Below are positions 1 to 8,036 of a stretch of 62,264 bases of DNA, piece by piece. The number at the start of each line of letters is the position of its first letter. The stretch's first letter is position 1. Source of the stretch: Pimelobacter simplex (GTDB taxonomy: Bacteria > Actinomycetota > Actinomycetes > Propionibacteriales > Nocardioidaceae); assembly GCA_016803235.1 (NCBI GenBank), contig JADCLI010000035.1:1-62264 (forward strand), in the 5' to 3' direction. Under the pieces are notes generated by a model. That model did not search any database. It was given only the letters and a program-made list of their open reading frames with translations, and was not told where the DNA came from. A program made the position numbers and the translations under genes.

Positions 1-41
1 GCCTCGACCAGCGCATACCCCAGCCCAGTCACCTCAGCCAT
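1..41 (-). CDS. VOC-family / extradiol dioxygenase-like protein, N-terminal fragment
   Basis: Only 13 codons are inside the window; the gene runs off the left edge. Reading leftward from an ATG at 41 gives MAEVTGLGYALVE. This resembles the opening beta strand of the two-barrel extradiol ring-cleaving dioxygenases (BphC/HsaC type, vicinal oxygen chelate superfamily). A clear ribosome binding site (GAAGGGG) lies about 7 nt upstream, so the start is credible. The metal ligands are not visible, so the substrate and even the exact subfamily are inferred from this short stretch only. Confidence 0.5.
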   Translation of the reverse strand, partial: MAEVTGLGYALVE

Positions 42-568
42 CACACAACCCCTTCTCGCAGACCGCCGCGCCGGGAGCGCTGCCGATGGCACAGATTGTT
101 CGACCGCGCGCCGGCCACCTCCAGCGCCGTGTGCCGCGGACCGGAACCCGACCGCGAAGGCGTCCGAGGCACGTCGGAGTGCGTTCTAGGAGAAGCTCGC
201 GCTGGCGCCGCTCTCGAACTTTCGGTGAGGGTCACCAGGATGTCGGACTACTTGCTCAAGACCCTGCCGAGGCGGCCGAACCTCGTCATCCCGGCATCGA
301 CAGCCGCCTCGGCCACTCGGTGATCCGGCACCTGCCGCGGGTCGCCGAGCGGATGTACGGCGCTGAGTCGTCCGTCGCGCTGAGGTTCGCGTCCGACACG
401 GTGCATCAACTCCAGTCCGCCGAGAAGTACTGAGTCTCAGTGAATGCGCGGATACCGTCACGCGCACCTTCGCGCCCGATGCCGCTCTGTACCCGGCTTC
501 TCAAAGCGTGCCCAAAGTGAGCCTTAAGGGCCGTTTTGGCGGGGCCCAGCGCATCCGGACGATTGGGA
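42..568. other. Non-coding / decayed stretch
   Basis: No intact gene is supported here. The short open frames on both strands have low-complexity Arg/Ser/Pro composition typical of antisense reading in GC-rich DNA. The one recognisable piece is the aldehyde dehydrogenase stub at 406-492. Bases 42-60 hold the ribosome binding site of the gene at the left edge. The rest looks like eroded coding DNA, with stops and lost frame. Confidence 0.55.
406..492 (-). pseudogene. C-terminal remnant of an NAD(P)-dependent aldehyde (succinate-semialdehyde) dehydrogenase
   Basis: The minus-strand frame ending at the TGA at 406-408 reads QSGIGREGARDGIRAFTETQ followed by YFSADWS and a stop. The intact GabD of this same window ends QSGIGREGAHEGIREYQETR then YYSVDWS, so the match over the last 27 residues is unmistakable. 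Upstream of this stretch the frame no longer resembles the family: no catalytic Cys, no Glu motif and no NAD fold. It is therefore the 3' stub of a lost paralogue. It points toward the dioxygenase-like gene at the left edge, so it may be the tail of a former catabolic operon. Confidence 0.8.
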
Positions 569-1708
569 TCACCGCAGGTCAGAGCCACTTTTCGTGAGCA
601 GCGCGACGCATTCCACGTGGTGCGTCATCGGGAACAGGTCGAAGGCGCGCAGCGTCGCGAGCCGGTAGCCGTGCTCGGCGAAGATCGCGACGTCGCGGGC
701 CAGGGCGGAGGGGTCGCAGGCGACGTAGGCGATCGCACGTGGACCGCGGGCGACGACCTGCTCGACGACGGCCCGCTTCGCCCCGGCCCGGGGCGGGTCG
801 ACCACGACGAGGTCGGCGTGGCCCCAGGCGGCGGGCAGGCCGGCGGCGAGCACGGATCCGACGTCGCCGGGCACCGCGGTGATGCCGGGGCAGTTGCGCT
901 CGGACAGAGCGGAGGCCACCCGGTCGCCCTCGACCGCGGCCACCCGGCCGGTGGGGCCGACGGCCTCGGACAGGAAGCGGCTGAACAGGCCGACGCCGGC
1001 GTACAGGTCGAGCGCGGTCTCCCCCGGCTGCGGGTCGAGGGCATCGAGGACGGCGGCGACCAGCGCCTCCGGGGCGCCCGGGTGGACCTGCCAGAAGCCG
1101 CCGTCGGCGACCTCGAAGGCCCGCCCCCGCACGACGTACGACGGCCCACCGGGCGCCTCGAGCAGGCACTCCTCGACGGGGACCAGGTCGTGGGAGCGGT
1201 GCTTGCGCATCCCGCGGCCCCCATCGGGCAGCGGCACGTACCGCTGCCGGGTGCGCCAGCGCAGCCCGTCCTCGTCGCCGGGCACCGCCTCGACGGTGAC
1301 CTCGACGTCGAGCCGGGCCAGGCGGCGCAGCTGCTCGCGCACGACGTCGGCCTTCAACGCCCGCTGGGCCGGGACCGCGACGTGCTGGAAGTCGCAGCCG
1401 CCGCACAGCCCGGGGCCGGCGTACGGGCACGGGGCGGGCACCCGGTCCGGCGACGGGCTGAGCACCTCGACGGCGTCGGCGCGCCAGAAGGCGTCGCCCT
1501 CGGTGCCCTCGATGATCTCGAGGACCACCCGCTCGCCCGGCAACGCGTGCCGGACGAAGACGACCCGGTCCTCGACCCGGGCCACGCAGTGGCCGCCGTG
1601 CGCGACCGGGCCGACCTCCGCCTCGAAGCGACGCCCGGCGGCCGAGACGCCCCGGGCGGTGCGGGCACGGGGCCGCCGGCCGGGGCGCCGACCGGTGGAC
1701 CGGCTCAT
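569..1708 (-). CDS. Class I SAM-dependent RNA (uracil-C5) methyltransferase with TRAM domain
   Basis: 379 residues of the TrmA/RlmC/RlmD family, which transfers methyl from S-adenosylmethionine to C5 of uridine in rRNA or tRNA. An N-terminal TRAM RNA-binding domain (about 25-85) is followed by an iron-sulfur ligand set C94, C102, C105 (motif CGGCDFQH) and C182. This matches the [4Fe-4S] arrangement of RlmD. The Rossmann methyltransferase half has DLYAGVGLFS (SAM binding), VVVDPPRAG, the catalytic-cysteine motif YVACDPSALARD, and HVE near the end. The ATG at 1708 overlaps the stop of the upstream permease by 4 bp (ATGA), so the two are probably translationally coupled. The same pair occurs in mycobacteria (Rv2689c/Rv2690c). 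The exact target uridine cannot be read from sequence. Confidence 0.9.
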   Translation of the reverse strand: MSRSTGRRPGRRPRARTARGVSAAGRRFEAEVGPVAHGGHCVARVEDRVVFVRHALPGERVVLEIIEGTEGDAFWRADAVEVLSPSPDRVPAPCPYAGPGLCGGCDFQHVAVPAQRALKADVVREQLRRLARLDVEVTVEAVPGDEDGLRWRTRQRYVPLPDGGRGMRKHRSHDLVPVEECLLEAPGGPSYVVRGRAFEVADGGFWQVHPGAPEALVAAVLDALDPQPGETALDLYAGVGLFSRFLSEAVGPTGRVAAVEGDRVASALSERNCPGITAVPGDVGSVLAAGLPAAWGHADLVVVDPPRAGAKRAVVEQVVARGPRAIAYVACDPSALARDVAIFAEHGYRLATLRAFDLFPMTHHVECVALLTKSGSDLR

Positions 1709-3747
1709 CGCGGGGTCTGCCGGTCGTTGCCCCCGACCCGGCCGCGGCGCAGGTCGCCGGCGTGCACCCGGTGCTCCTCGCGCTCCTCGCGCTCGAGGGC
1801 GATCTCGGAGGACCGCAGCTGGTAGGGCACCGAGATGACCATGACGCCGGGGGTGAACAGCAGCCGGCCCTTGAGCCGCAGCGCGGTCTGGTTGTGCAGG
1901 AACTGCTCCCACCAGCGGCCGACGACGTACTCGGGGATGAACACCGCCACGACGCCGCGCGGGTTGGCGCGCCGGATCGCGGAGGCATACTCGACGATCG
2001 GCTTGACCACCTCGCGGTACGGCGAGTGGAGCACCTTGAGCGGGAGGCCCGTGTTGCGCTCGTCCCACTCCTCGAGCAGGCGCGCGGTGTCCTTCTGGTC
2101 GACCGAGACGTAGACGCCCTCGAGCGAGTTCGGCCGGGTGGCCTTGGCGAACGCCAGCGCCCGCAGGGTCGGCTTGTGCAGCTTGGAGACGAGCACCATC
2201 GCATGCACCCGGGTCGGCAGGGCCTTGTCGGTCTCGTCGGCCGCGAGCTCGCGCTCGACGTTGTCGTAGTGCTTCTTGATGGCCTTCATCACCGCGAAGA
2301 AGAAGCCCATCGCGAGGATGGTGATCCACGCGCCGGCCAGGAACTTCGTGATCAGCACGATCACGAGGACCACCGAGGTCAGGCCGAGGCCGAAGGTGTT
2401 GATCGCGCGGGAGCGCTGCATCCGGCGGCGTTCGCCGGCGTCCTTCTCGCTGGCCAGGTGACGCGTCCAGTGCCGGATCATGCCGAGCTGGCTCAGGTTG
2501 AAGGAGACGAAGACACCCACGATGTAGAGCTGGATCAGCTTCGTGGTCTGGGCGTCGAACAGCACGATCAGCACGATCGCCATGACGGCGAGGAAGACGA
2601 TGCCGTTGCTGTAGGCGAGCCGGTCGCCGCGGGCCCCGAGCGCGCGCGGCGCGAAGCCGTCACGGGCGAGGATCGAGCCCAGCACCGGGAAGCCGTTGAA
2701 CGCCGTGTTGGCGGCGAGCACCAGGATGATGCCGGTCACGGTGACCACGAAGTAGAAGCCCGGCGAGAAGTGGTCGAAGACGCCGTTGGCGATCTGCGAG
2801 ATCACCGGATGCTGCTGGTAGCCCTCGGGCACGGTGTCGCCGCCCGAGGTGCGCAGCTGGTCGAGGGCGTGCGGGTCGACGTACCGGATCCGCATCTCGT
2901 TGGCGAGCAGGATGATGCTCATCAGCATGCTGACCGCGATCAGGCCGAGCAGCAGCAGCGTGGTCGCCGCGTTCCTGCTCTTGGGCCGCTGGAACGCGGG
3001 GACGCCGTTGGAGATCGCCTCGACACCGGTCAGCGCCGCACAGCCCGACGAGAACGCGCGGGCGAGCAGGAAGATCAGCGCGATCTGGTTGAGCGGGCCC
3101 TCCCAGCCCTCCTCGGGAATGATCCGCAGGTCGGCGCTCTCGGCGTCGGGCAGGGTCCCGCTGAGCAGCCGGAGCAGGCCGTAGCCGCCCATGCCGAGGA
3201 TCGCCACCATGAACAGATAGGTCGGGACGGCGAAGAAGGTGCCCGACTCCCGCACGCCGCGCAGGTTCAGCGCGGTCAGCACGATCACGGCCACCGAGGC
3301 GACCGTCGCCTCGTGACCGATCAGCGACGGGATCGCACCTGCGGCGTACTGCGCGGCCGAGGAGATGGACACCGCGACGGTGAGGACGTAGTCGACCAGC
3401 AGTGCGCTGGCCACGGTGATGCCGGCGGTCTTGCCGAGGTTGACGGTGGCGACCTCGTAGTCACCGCCGCCGCTGGGGTAGGCGTGCACGGTCTGCCGGT
3501 ACGACGCGACCACCGTGAACATGACGAGCGCGACGGCCAGGCCGATCTTCCACGACCAGGCGTAGGCGCTCGCTCCGGCGATGCCGAGCATGATGAAGAC
3601 CTCGTCGGGCGCGTAGGCGACCGACGACAGGGCGTCGCTCGCGAACACGGGGAGCGCGATCCGCTTGGGAAGCAGTGTCTCCCCCAGCTGGGCGCTGCGC
3701 AGCTTGCGTCCGAGGAGGATGCGCTTCGATACGTCTCCGACACCCAC
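1705..3747 (-). CDS. APC-superfamily permease, KimA-like (putative K+ symporter)
   Basis: 680 residues. The N-terminal two thirds are a hydrophobic APC-fold transporter, beginning after a short cytoplasmic segment with LPVFASDALSSVAYAPDE, the signature found in Bacillus KimA (YdaO). The C-terminal third (from about 480) is a soluble cytoplasmic domain. It is divergent from ceoB/ceoC, two RCK/TrkA-type potassium regulators, which supports potassium rather than amino acid transport; that is inference from family and context. Start choice: GTG at 3747, because a -10 element TACCGT lies 8 nt before it. A TTG at 3756 would extend the protein by three codons but falls inside that element. The leader is too short for the c-di-AMP riboswitch that controls kimA in Firmicutes. 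Confidence 0.8.
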   Translation of the reverse strand: MGVGDVSKRILLGRKLRSAQLGETLLPKRIALPVFASDALSSVAYAPDEVFIMLGIAGASAYAWSWKIGLAVALVMFTVVASYRQTVHAYPSGGGDYEVATVNLGKTAGITVASALLVDYVLTVAVSISSAAQYAAGAIPSLIGHEATVASVAVIVLTALNLRGVRESGTFFAVPTYLFMVAILGMGGYGLLRLLSGTLPDAESADLRIIPEEGWEGPLNQIALIFLLARAFSSGCAALTGVEAISNGVPAFQRPKSRNAATTLLLLGLIAVSMLMSIILLANEMRIRYVDPHALDQLRTSGGDTVPEGYQQHPVISQIANGVFDHFSPGFYFVVTVTGIILVLAANTAFNGFPVLGSILARDGFAPRALGARGDRLAYSNGIVFLAVMAIVLIVLFDAQTTKLIQLYIVGVFVSFNLSQLGMIRHWTRHLASEKDAGERRRMQRSRAINTFGLGLTSVVLVIVLITKFLAGAWITILAMGFFFAVMKAIKKHYDNVERELAADETDKALPTRVHAMVLVSKLHKPTLRALAFAKATRPNSLEGVYVSVDQKDTARLLEEWDERNTGLPLKVLHSPYREVVKPIVEYASAIRRANPRGVVAVFIPEYVVGRWWEQFLHNQTALRLKGRLLFTPGVMVISVPYQLRSSEIALEREEREEHRVHAGDLRRGRVGGNDRQTPR

Positions 3748-3755
3748 GAGCGACA

Positions 3756-3761
3756 ACGGTA
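3756..3761 (-). promoter_or_regulatory. -10 element of the KimA-like permease gene
   Basis: TACCGT on the minus strand, 8 nt before GTG 3747. It fits the actinobacterial TANNNT consensus and would give a leaderless or near-leaderless mRNA. Confidence 0.45.
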
Positions 3762-3778
3762 GGGCATCGGGAGTGGGA

Positions 3779-3784
3779 TAGCGT
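3779..3784 (+). promoter_or_regulatory. -10 element of ceoB (leaderless)
   Basis: TAGCGT followed by 7 nt and GTG 3792. This spacing puts the transcription start on the GTG and decides between the two possible GTG starts (3783 and 3792) in favour of 3792. It lies 18 bp from the divergent permease -10 box. Confidence 0.55.
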
Positions 3785-3791
3785 GCTCACC

Positions 3792-4457
3792 GTGCACGTC
3801 GTGATCATGGGCTGCGGCCGGGTCGGCTCGACCCTGGCCCGCAGCCTCGAGGACCGCAACCACACCGTGTCGATCATCGACAGCGAGCCCGACGCCTTCC
3901 GGCGGCTGGGCCCGGGGTTCAACGGCGACAAGATCCCGGGGATCGGCTTCGACCAGGAGGTCCTCGAGAAGGCGGGCATCCGGCGTGCGGACGCCTTTGC
4001 GGCCGTGTCGAGCGGTGACAACTCCAACATCATCGCCGCGCGGGTGGCCCGGGAGACCTTCGGGATCCAGCAGGTCGTCGCCCGGATCTACGACCCCGGC
4101 CGCGCCGAGGTCTACCAGCGGCTCGGCATCACCACGGTGGCGACGGTGAAGTGGACCGCCGACCAGGTGCTGCGCCGGATCCTGCCGGCCGGCGCCGAGC
4201 CCGACTTCCGCGACCCGTCCGGCACGATCCGGGTCGACCACATCCCGGCGCCCGAGGTCTGGGTCGGCGCGCGGGTGGGCCAGCTCCAAGAGCAGGCGCG
4301 CTGCCGGGTCGCGTGGATCGACCGTCTCGGCGAGGGCGTGCTGCCCGACCGCGACAGCGTCATCCAAGAGGGTGACATGCTGCACCTGGTCACCCGCGAG
4401 CAGACCGCGGACCAGGCCTACGAGGTGCTCGGCCGCGGGCCCGAGCACGAGGGCTGA
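3792..4457 (+). CDS. ceoB: TrkA-family potassium regulator (RCK), first of pair
   Basis: 221 residues. An N-terminal RCK_N Rossmann domain has the dinucleotide motif GCGRVGSTLA and an acidic residue at the end of beta-2 (VSIIDSE). A C-terminal RCK_C domain occupies about 135-221. These cytoplasmic subunits bind NAD(H)/ATP and gate potassium uptake proteins. It is paired with ceoC 14 bp downstream, while no TrkH/KtrB membrane subunit is nearby; the likely membrane partner is the divergent KimA-like permease. The order permease-ceoB-ceoC is that of M. tuberculosis Rv2690c-Rv2692. An alternative GTG at 3783 has a GGGAG ribosome site, but the leaderless promoter favours 3792. Confidence 0.88.
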   Translation: MHVVIMGCGRVGSTLARSLEDRNHTVSIIDSEPDAFRRLGPGFNGDKIPGIGFDQEVLEKAGIRRADAFAAVSSGDNSNIIAARVARETFGIQQVVARIYDPGRAEVYQRLGITTVATVKWTADQVLRRILPAGAEPDFRDPSGTIRVDHIPAPEVWVGARVGQLQEQARCRVAWIDRLGEGVLPDRDSVIQEGDMLHLVTREQTADQAYEVLGRGPEHEG

Positions 4458-4471
4458 GGGGGAACACACGG

Positions 4472-5146
4472 ATGCGCGTCGCCATCGCCGGAGCAGGTGC
4501 CGTCGGGCGCTCGATCGCCCGGGAGCTGATCGAGAACGGCCACGAGGTGCTCCTCATCGACAAGTCCCCGTCCTCGATCCGCCCCGAGCGGGTCCCCGAC
4601 GCCGAGTGGCTGCTCGCCGACTCGTGCGAGCTGTCCTCGCTCGAGGAGGCCCGCCTCGACAAGTGCGACGTGGTCATCGCCGCCACCGGTGACGACAAGG
4701 CCAACCTCGTGACCTCGCTCCTCGCGAAGACCGAGTTCGGGGTCCCCCGCACCGTCGGCCGGGTCAACCACCCCAACAACGAGTGGCTGTTCACCGAGGC
4801 CTGGGGCGTCGACGTCAACGTCTCGACACCGCGGATCATGTCGGCGCTGGTCGAGGAGGCGGTGAGCGTCGGCGACCTGGTGCGGCTGTTCACCTTCCGC
4901 AAGGGCAACGCCAACCTGGTCGAGATGGTGCTGCCGGCGGACTCGCCGTACGTCGGCAAGGCCTCCGGCCTGATCCCGCTGCCGGAGAACTGCGCGCTGG
5001 TCTCGATCCTGCGCGACGGCCAGGTCTACGTGCCCACCCCGGAGCAGCCCGTCGAGTCAGGAGACGAGCTGCTGTTCGTCGTCCCGGCCGAGGCCGAGGA
5101 CGAGCTGGAGCGGCTGCTCGCGCCGGCCTCGCACCCGCAGAAGTAG
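4472..5146 (+). CDS. ceoC: TrkA-family potassium regulator (RCK), second of pair
   Basis: 224 residues with the same two-domain plan as its neighbour: RCK_N with GAGAVGRSIAREL at the N terminus, then RCK_C (about 140-220). The ATG has a strong ribosome site (GAGGGGG) and is 14 bp after ceoB, so the two form an operon and probably a heteromeric regulator. Homologous to M. tuberculosis CeoC (Rv2692). It ends exactly where the convergent DUF3159 gene ends (5146/5147) with no spacer. Confidence 0.88.
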   Translation: MRVAIAGAGAVGRSIARELIENGHEVLLIDKSPSSIRPERVPDAEWLLADSCELSSLEEARLDKCDVVIAATGDDKANLVTSLLAKTEFGVPRTVGRVNHPNNEWLFTEAWGVDVNVSTPRIMSALVEEAVSVGDLVRLFTFRKGNANLVEMVLPADSPYVGKASGLIPLPENCALVSILRDGQVYVPTPEQPVESGDELLFVVPAEAEDELERLLAPASHPQK

Positions 5147-5902
5147 TCAGGCCGGCTCGGCGTCGGCCCCGTCGGCCGCCTCGGCCCCGACCACGTCCTC
5201 CAGCGGCGTGGCGTTGCGGGCGAGCAGCCAGAACATCAGCGAGAACGCTGCGATGCGCAGCGCCCAGCCGAGCCCGAGCCGCAGCACCGCGATGATCGTC
5301 ACCGCCAGCTCGGCCCGGATCACGTCGTGGTGGCCGAGCAGCCAGACCGGGCCCTGCAGGGCGACCCCGATGGCGCCGGGCGCCAGCATCAGCCAGGTCA
5401 GGCGGCTGCACAGCCGGACCACCTGCTTGTTCCGCCGCCACTCGAACGGGTCCTCGCTGCCGACCCCGAGCATGAACCCGAGCATCGGCCAGCCCGCCAG
5501 GCAGGTCGCGGCGAGCACGATGGTGTAGGCACCGCTGTACAGGATGCCGGGCAGGAAGTAGGCCAGCGCCTGGTCCGACGCGTCACCGCCCGAGCCCTCG
5601 GCCCAGCGGACGAACACCCAGCCGATGGCGAGCCCGAAGATCGCGTTGAACACGTACTGCGTCGAGCTGCGCTGGATCAGCCGGAGGACCAGCGCCACGG
5701 CCGCCACGGCACCCGCCGCGACCAGCGCCAGCTGGACCTGCTTGGTCGGCAGCCAGAGCAGGGTGAACACCAGACCCGGCAGCGCCGCCTCGATGGTGCC
5801 CCGTCGGCCGCCGAGGGCGTTCGCGAGCTGGCGCCGGACCAGCGCCTCGACGGTGTCGACGCCGATCGGGGGGTGGGCGGCGGAGCTCTCGGGCGCGCTC
5901 AC
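5147..5902 (-). CDS. DUF3159 integral membrane protein
   Basis: 251 residues, actinobacterial DUF3159 family (Rv2693c position in the conserved block). A polar N-terminal segment of about 40 residues precedes several hydrophobic segments (for example LPGLVFTLLWLP and GAVAAVALVLRLI), with a short acidic tail. The GTG start at 5902 overlaps the stop of the upstream OB-fold gene (GTGA), so the genes are translationally coupled. Function unknown; location is the cytoplasmic membrane by composition. Confidence 0.8.
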   Translation of the reverse strand: MSAPESSAAHPPIGVDTVEALVRRQLANALGGRRGTIEAALPGLVFTLLWLPTKQVQLALVAAGAVAAVALVLRLIQRSSTQYVFNAIFGLAIGWVFVRWAEGSGGDASDQALAYFLPGILYSGAYTIVLAATCLAGWPMLGFMLGVGSEDPFEWRRNKQVVRLCSRLTWLMLAPGAIGVALQGPVWLLGHHDVIRAELAVTIIAVLRLGLGWALRIAAFSLMFWLLARNATPLEDVVGAEAADGADAEPA

Positions 5903-6258
5903 AGCAGCTCGTATCGCGGGTTGTAGAGCATCCGGTGGCCGTCCTGGCTGCCGACCCGGCCCTGCACCTCCAGCGCCCGGCCCGGGTCGATGCCGGCGAT
6001 CCGCCGCCGGCCGAGCCAGATGACGGTGACGACGCCGGTGCCGTCGTACAGCTCGGCCTCGAGCGCCGGCACGCCGCCGCGCGGGCGCAGGGTCACCGTG
6101 CGCAGCGTGCCGCGCAGCCGGACCGACTCCCGGTCGGGGGCGTCGCCGATGCACACCACGCCGGTGCCGCTGAACGTCTTGCGCAGGTCGCGGGCCTCGG
6201 CCTCGTCGGGGTTCGCCCACTTGCTGATGGTGCGCCGCAGGCGGCTCTTGGTGCGCAT
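5899..6258 (-). CDS. OB-fold nucleic-acid-binding domain protein
   Basis: 119 residues. An N-terminal basic segment (MRTKSRLRRTISKW) is followed by an OB fold with the strand pattern RGTLRTVTLRP / ELYDGTGVVTVIWLGRR / EVQGRVG, as in the DNA/tRNA-binding OB proteins of this syntenic block (Rv2694c position). Start chosen at ATG 6258, 8 bp after the stop of the DUF3710 gene; a longer frame upstream is antisense-like Arg-rich sequence. Middle gene of a dut-DUF3710-OB-DUF3159 operon. No target is known. Confidence 0.8.
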   Translation of the reverse strand: MRTKSRLRRTISKWANPDEAEARDLRKTFSGTGVVCIGDAPDRESVRLRGTLRTVTLRPRGGVPALEAELYDGTGVVTVIWLGRRRIAGIDPGRALEVQGRVGSQDGHRMLYNPRYELL

Positions 6259-6266
6259 CGGACCGG

Positions 6267-6950
6267 TCAGCTGGCGGGTACGGCGCGCGGCGTCGCGCCC
6301 TCGGGCAGCGAGAGCGGGAGCTGCTCGCCGACAGGCATGGCGTGAGCGCCGCGGCGTACGGCGACCTGCGCGATCGCGGCCTCCCAGGCGCCGGCCGTGT
6401 CGGGGTCGCGGGCGGGGTCGCCCAGCAGCGTCGCGCGCAGCAGCCAGCGCGGACCGTTGATGCCGATGACGCGCGAGGTCTGGGTGCCGGTGGCGCCGTC
6501 GGCACGGGTCATCCGCACCTCGCACACCAGCTCGGTGCCGAACCGGCCCTCGCGCTCGGTGGCGGTGCCGCCCCGGCGGGCCGCGTCGGCGGCGATCTGC
6601 GGTCGGATCTCGCTCCACAGGTCGCCGTTGCGCGGCGCCGCGAAGGCCCGCAGCTCCAAGGCGCCCTCGTCGCTGGCCAGGAGCACGGCACGCACCGCGC
6701 CGGACTGCTCGTCGACCTGCACGCGCAGCTCGCGACCCTCGGAGGGGACGACGAGGAGCGAGCCCAGGTCGAGCCGTGCCACGCCGTCGTCGGGGAGGTC
6801 GTCGGCGTCGAACGGGCCGGCCGTCGAGTCGCCCGCGGCGGTGTCGCCGACCTCGTCGGCCTCCGCGACCCGGTCGGTCGCGTCGACCCCGGTGGTCTCG
6901 TCCACCGCGTCCTCGACCACCTGGTCGGCAGCCTTGCGCCGCAGCCTCAC
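6267..6950 (-). CDS. DUF3710 domain protein
   Basis: 227 residues. A basic start (VRLRRKAADQ) and an acidic low-complexity linker (about 10-45) lead into the conserved DUF3710 domain (about 55-215). The GTG at 6950 is decided by a perfect ribosome site, AGGAGG, 6 nt upstream; an in-frame extension to 6998 would overlap dut and lacks such a site. It lies 10 bp after dut. Function is unknown; the family is restricted to actinobacteria and keeps its place next to dut (Rv2696c position). Confidence 0.82.
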   Translation of the reverse strand: MRLRRKAADQVVEDAVDETTGVDATDRVAEADEVGDTAAGDSTAGPFDADDLPDDGVARLDLGSLLVVPSEGRELRVQVDEQSGAVRAVLLASDEGALELRAFAAPRNGDLWSEIRPQIAADAARRGGTATEREGRFGTELVCEVRMTRADGATGTQTSRVIGINGPRWLLRATLLGDPARDPDTAGAWEAAIAQVAVRRGAHAMPVGEQLPLSLPEGATPRAVPAS

Positions 6951-6960
6951 TGTGTCCTCC

Positions 6961-7425
6961 TCACGACTGGAACCCTCCGGTCGAACCGTAGCCGCCACTG
7001 CCTCGCACGCTGTCCGGAAGGGCGCTCACGGCCTCGAACCGCGCCCGCTCGACCCGCTGGACCACCAGCTGGGCGATGCGGTCCCCCCGGCGCAGCGTGA
7101 TCGCCTCCACGGGGTCGTGGTTGATCAGCAGCACCTTGATCTCTCCACGGTAGCCCGCGTCCACGGTTCCCGGCGTGTTCACGATCGAGAGGCCGTGCTT
7201 CGCCGCCAGGCCCGAGCGCGGGTGGATGAGGGCGACGTACCCCGCGGGCAGCGCGATCGCGATGCCGGTCGGGATCAACGCCCGCTCGCCGGGCGCCAGG
7301 TCGACGTCGACACCCGCGACCAGGTCGGCGCCAGCATCACCCGGATGGGCGTACGCGGGCAGGGGCAGCTCGGGGTCGAGCTGCCGTACGGCGATCACGA
7401 GGTCGGCAGCGGCGTCGTCGGGCAC
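6961..7425 (-). CDS. dut: Deoxyuridine 5'-triphosphate nucleotidohydrolase (dUTPase)
   Basis: 154 residues, the usual size of trimeric dUTPase, which converts dUTP to dUMP and PPi and keeps uracil out of DNA. All five motifs are visible: DAGADL (1), [10 protein letters not shown] (2), [14 protein letters not shown] (3), [10 protein letters not shown] (4) and the flexible C-terminal P-loop-like [10 protein letters not shown] (5). GTG start at 7425 with a leaderless -10 box 6 nt upstream; divergent from DUF3093. First gene of a four-gene operon. Confidence 0.96.
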   Translation of the reverse strand: MPDDAAADLVIAVRQLDPELPLPAYAHPGDAGADLVAGVDVDLAPGERALIPTGIAIALPAGYVALIHPRSGLAAKHGLSIVNTPGTVDAGYRGEIKVLLINHDPVEAITLRRGDRIAQLVVQRVERARFEAVSALPDSVRGSGGYGSTGGFQS

Positions 7426-7431
7426 GGGGAG

Positions 7432-7437
7432 ACCCTA
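7432..7437 (-). promoter_or_regulatory. -10 element of dut (leaderless)
   Basis: TAGGGT on the minus strand, 6 nt before GTG 7425, giving an mRNA that starts at the start codon. Confidence 0.55.
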
Positions 7438-7476
7438 GCGACACGCCCCGACCGGGCGGATGGGATCATCCTCCCC

Positions 7477-7941
7477 GTGAGCGAGAGTGCGAGGTACCAG
7501 GAGCGGCTGCGGGTCCCGCTGCGCTGGTGGGCCCAGGGCACGATGCTCGTCGCGACCCTCTGGCTGACCCTGATCGTCGCGCTGATCGGCCACGCTGCGT
7601 GGCTGGCGTGGGTCGTGACCGGCCTGGTGCTGGCGGGCATGGCCGCGTGGCTGCGCTCGTACGGCGGCGCCCGGGTGGTCGTGTCCGACGAATGGTTCCG
7701 CGCCGGCCGGGCGCGCATCGAGATGTCGTACGTCGGCACCGCCGAGGCGCTCGACGCCGACCGCACCCGGCGGGTGTCCGGCCCCGAGGCCGACGCGCGC
7801 GCGTACCTGCTGCTGCGCCCCTACCTGCGCCAGTCGGTCCGGGTGGAGATCACCGACCCGGCCGACCCCGCGCCGTACTGGCTGGTGAGCTCGCGGCACC
7901 CGCGCGCCCTCGCGTCGGCGCTGAACACCCGCGACGCCTAG
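7477..7941 (+). CDS. DUF3093 membrane protein
   Basis: 154 residues, DUF3093 family (Rv2698 position). Two closely spaced transmembrane segments near the N terminus (about 22-62: MLVATLWLTLIVALIGHAAW and LAWVVTGLVLAGMAAWL) are followed by a small cytoplasmic beta-rich domain. GTG 7477 is used because the open frame upstream is an antisense shadow of dut and DUF3710. Function unknown. Divergent from dut across 51 bp. Confidence 0.8.
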   Translation: MSESARYQERLRVPLRWWAQGTMLVATLWLTLIVALIGHAAWLAWVVTGLVLAGMAAWLRSYGGARVVVSDEWFRAGRARIEMSYVGTAEALDADRTRRVSGPEADARAYLLLRPYLRQSVRVEITDPADPAPYWLVSSRHPRALASALNTRDA

Positions 7942-8023
7942 TGGCCGTCCCCGGACGTTCTATGGGTGCCCTGCACTCAGGGCACCCCCCGCACAGCTTC
8001 CGGGGATGACCACGAGCACCCAC

Positions 8024-8029
8024 TAGGCT
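8024..8029 (+). promoter_or_regulatory. -10 element of the DUF4235 gene (leaderless)
   Basis: TAGGCT, 7 nt before ATG 8037; no Shine-Dalgarno sequence is present. Confidence 0.5.
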
Positions 8030-8036
8030 CGGAGCC

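Noticed and set aside
241..330. Minus-strand stretch VAEAAVDAGMTRFGRL resembling the SDR segment before NNAG
   Set aside because: Too short, no NNAG or YxxxK follows, and the frame stops at once; similarity may be chance although an SDR remnant would suit the decayed surroundings.
3748..3756. TTG start at 3756 for the permease
   Set aside because: The codon lies within the putative -10 box; GTG 3747 leaves the expected spacing.
1762..3762. Long open frame (666 codons) antisense to the KimA-like permease
   Set aside because: Composition is Asp/Arg/Gly/His-rich without any fold motif; it mirrors the codon structure of the true permease on the other strand, a common artefact in very GC-rich DNA.
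3783..3791. GTG 3783 as start of ceoB
   Set aside because: Although a GGGAG lies 9 nt upstream, the TAGCGT box predicts transcription starting at 3792, and family members begin directly with the HVVIMGCGRVG strand.
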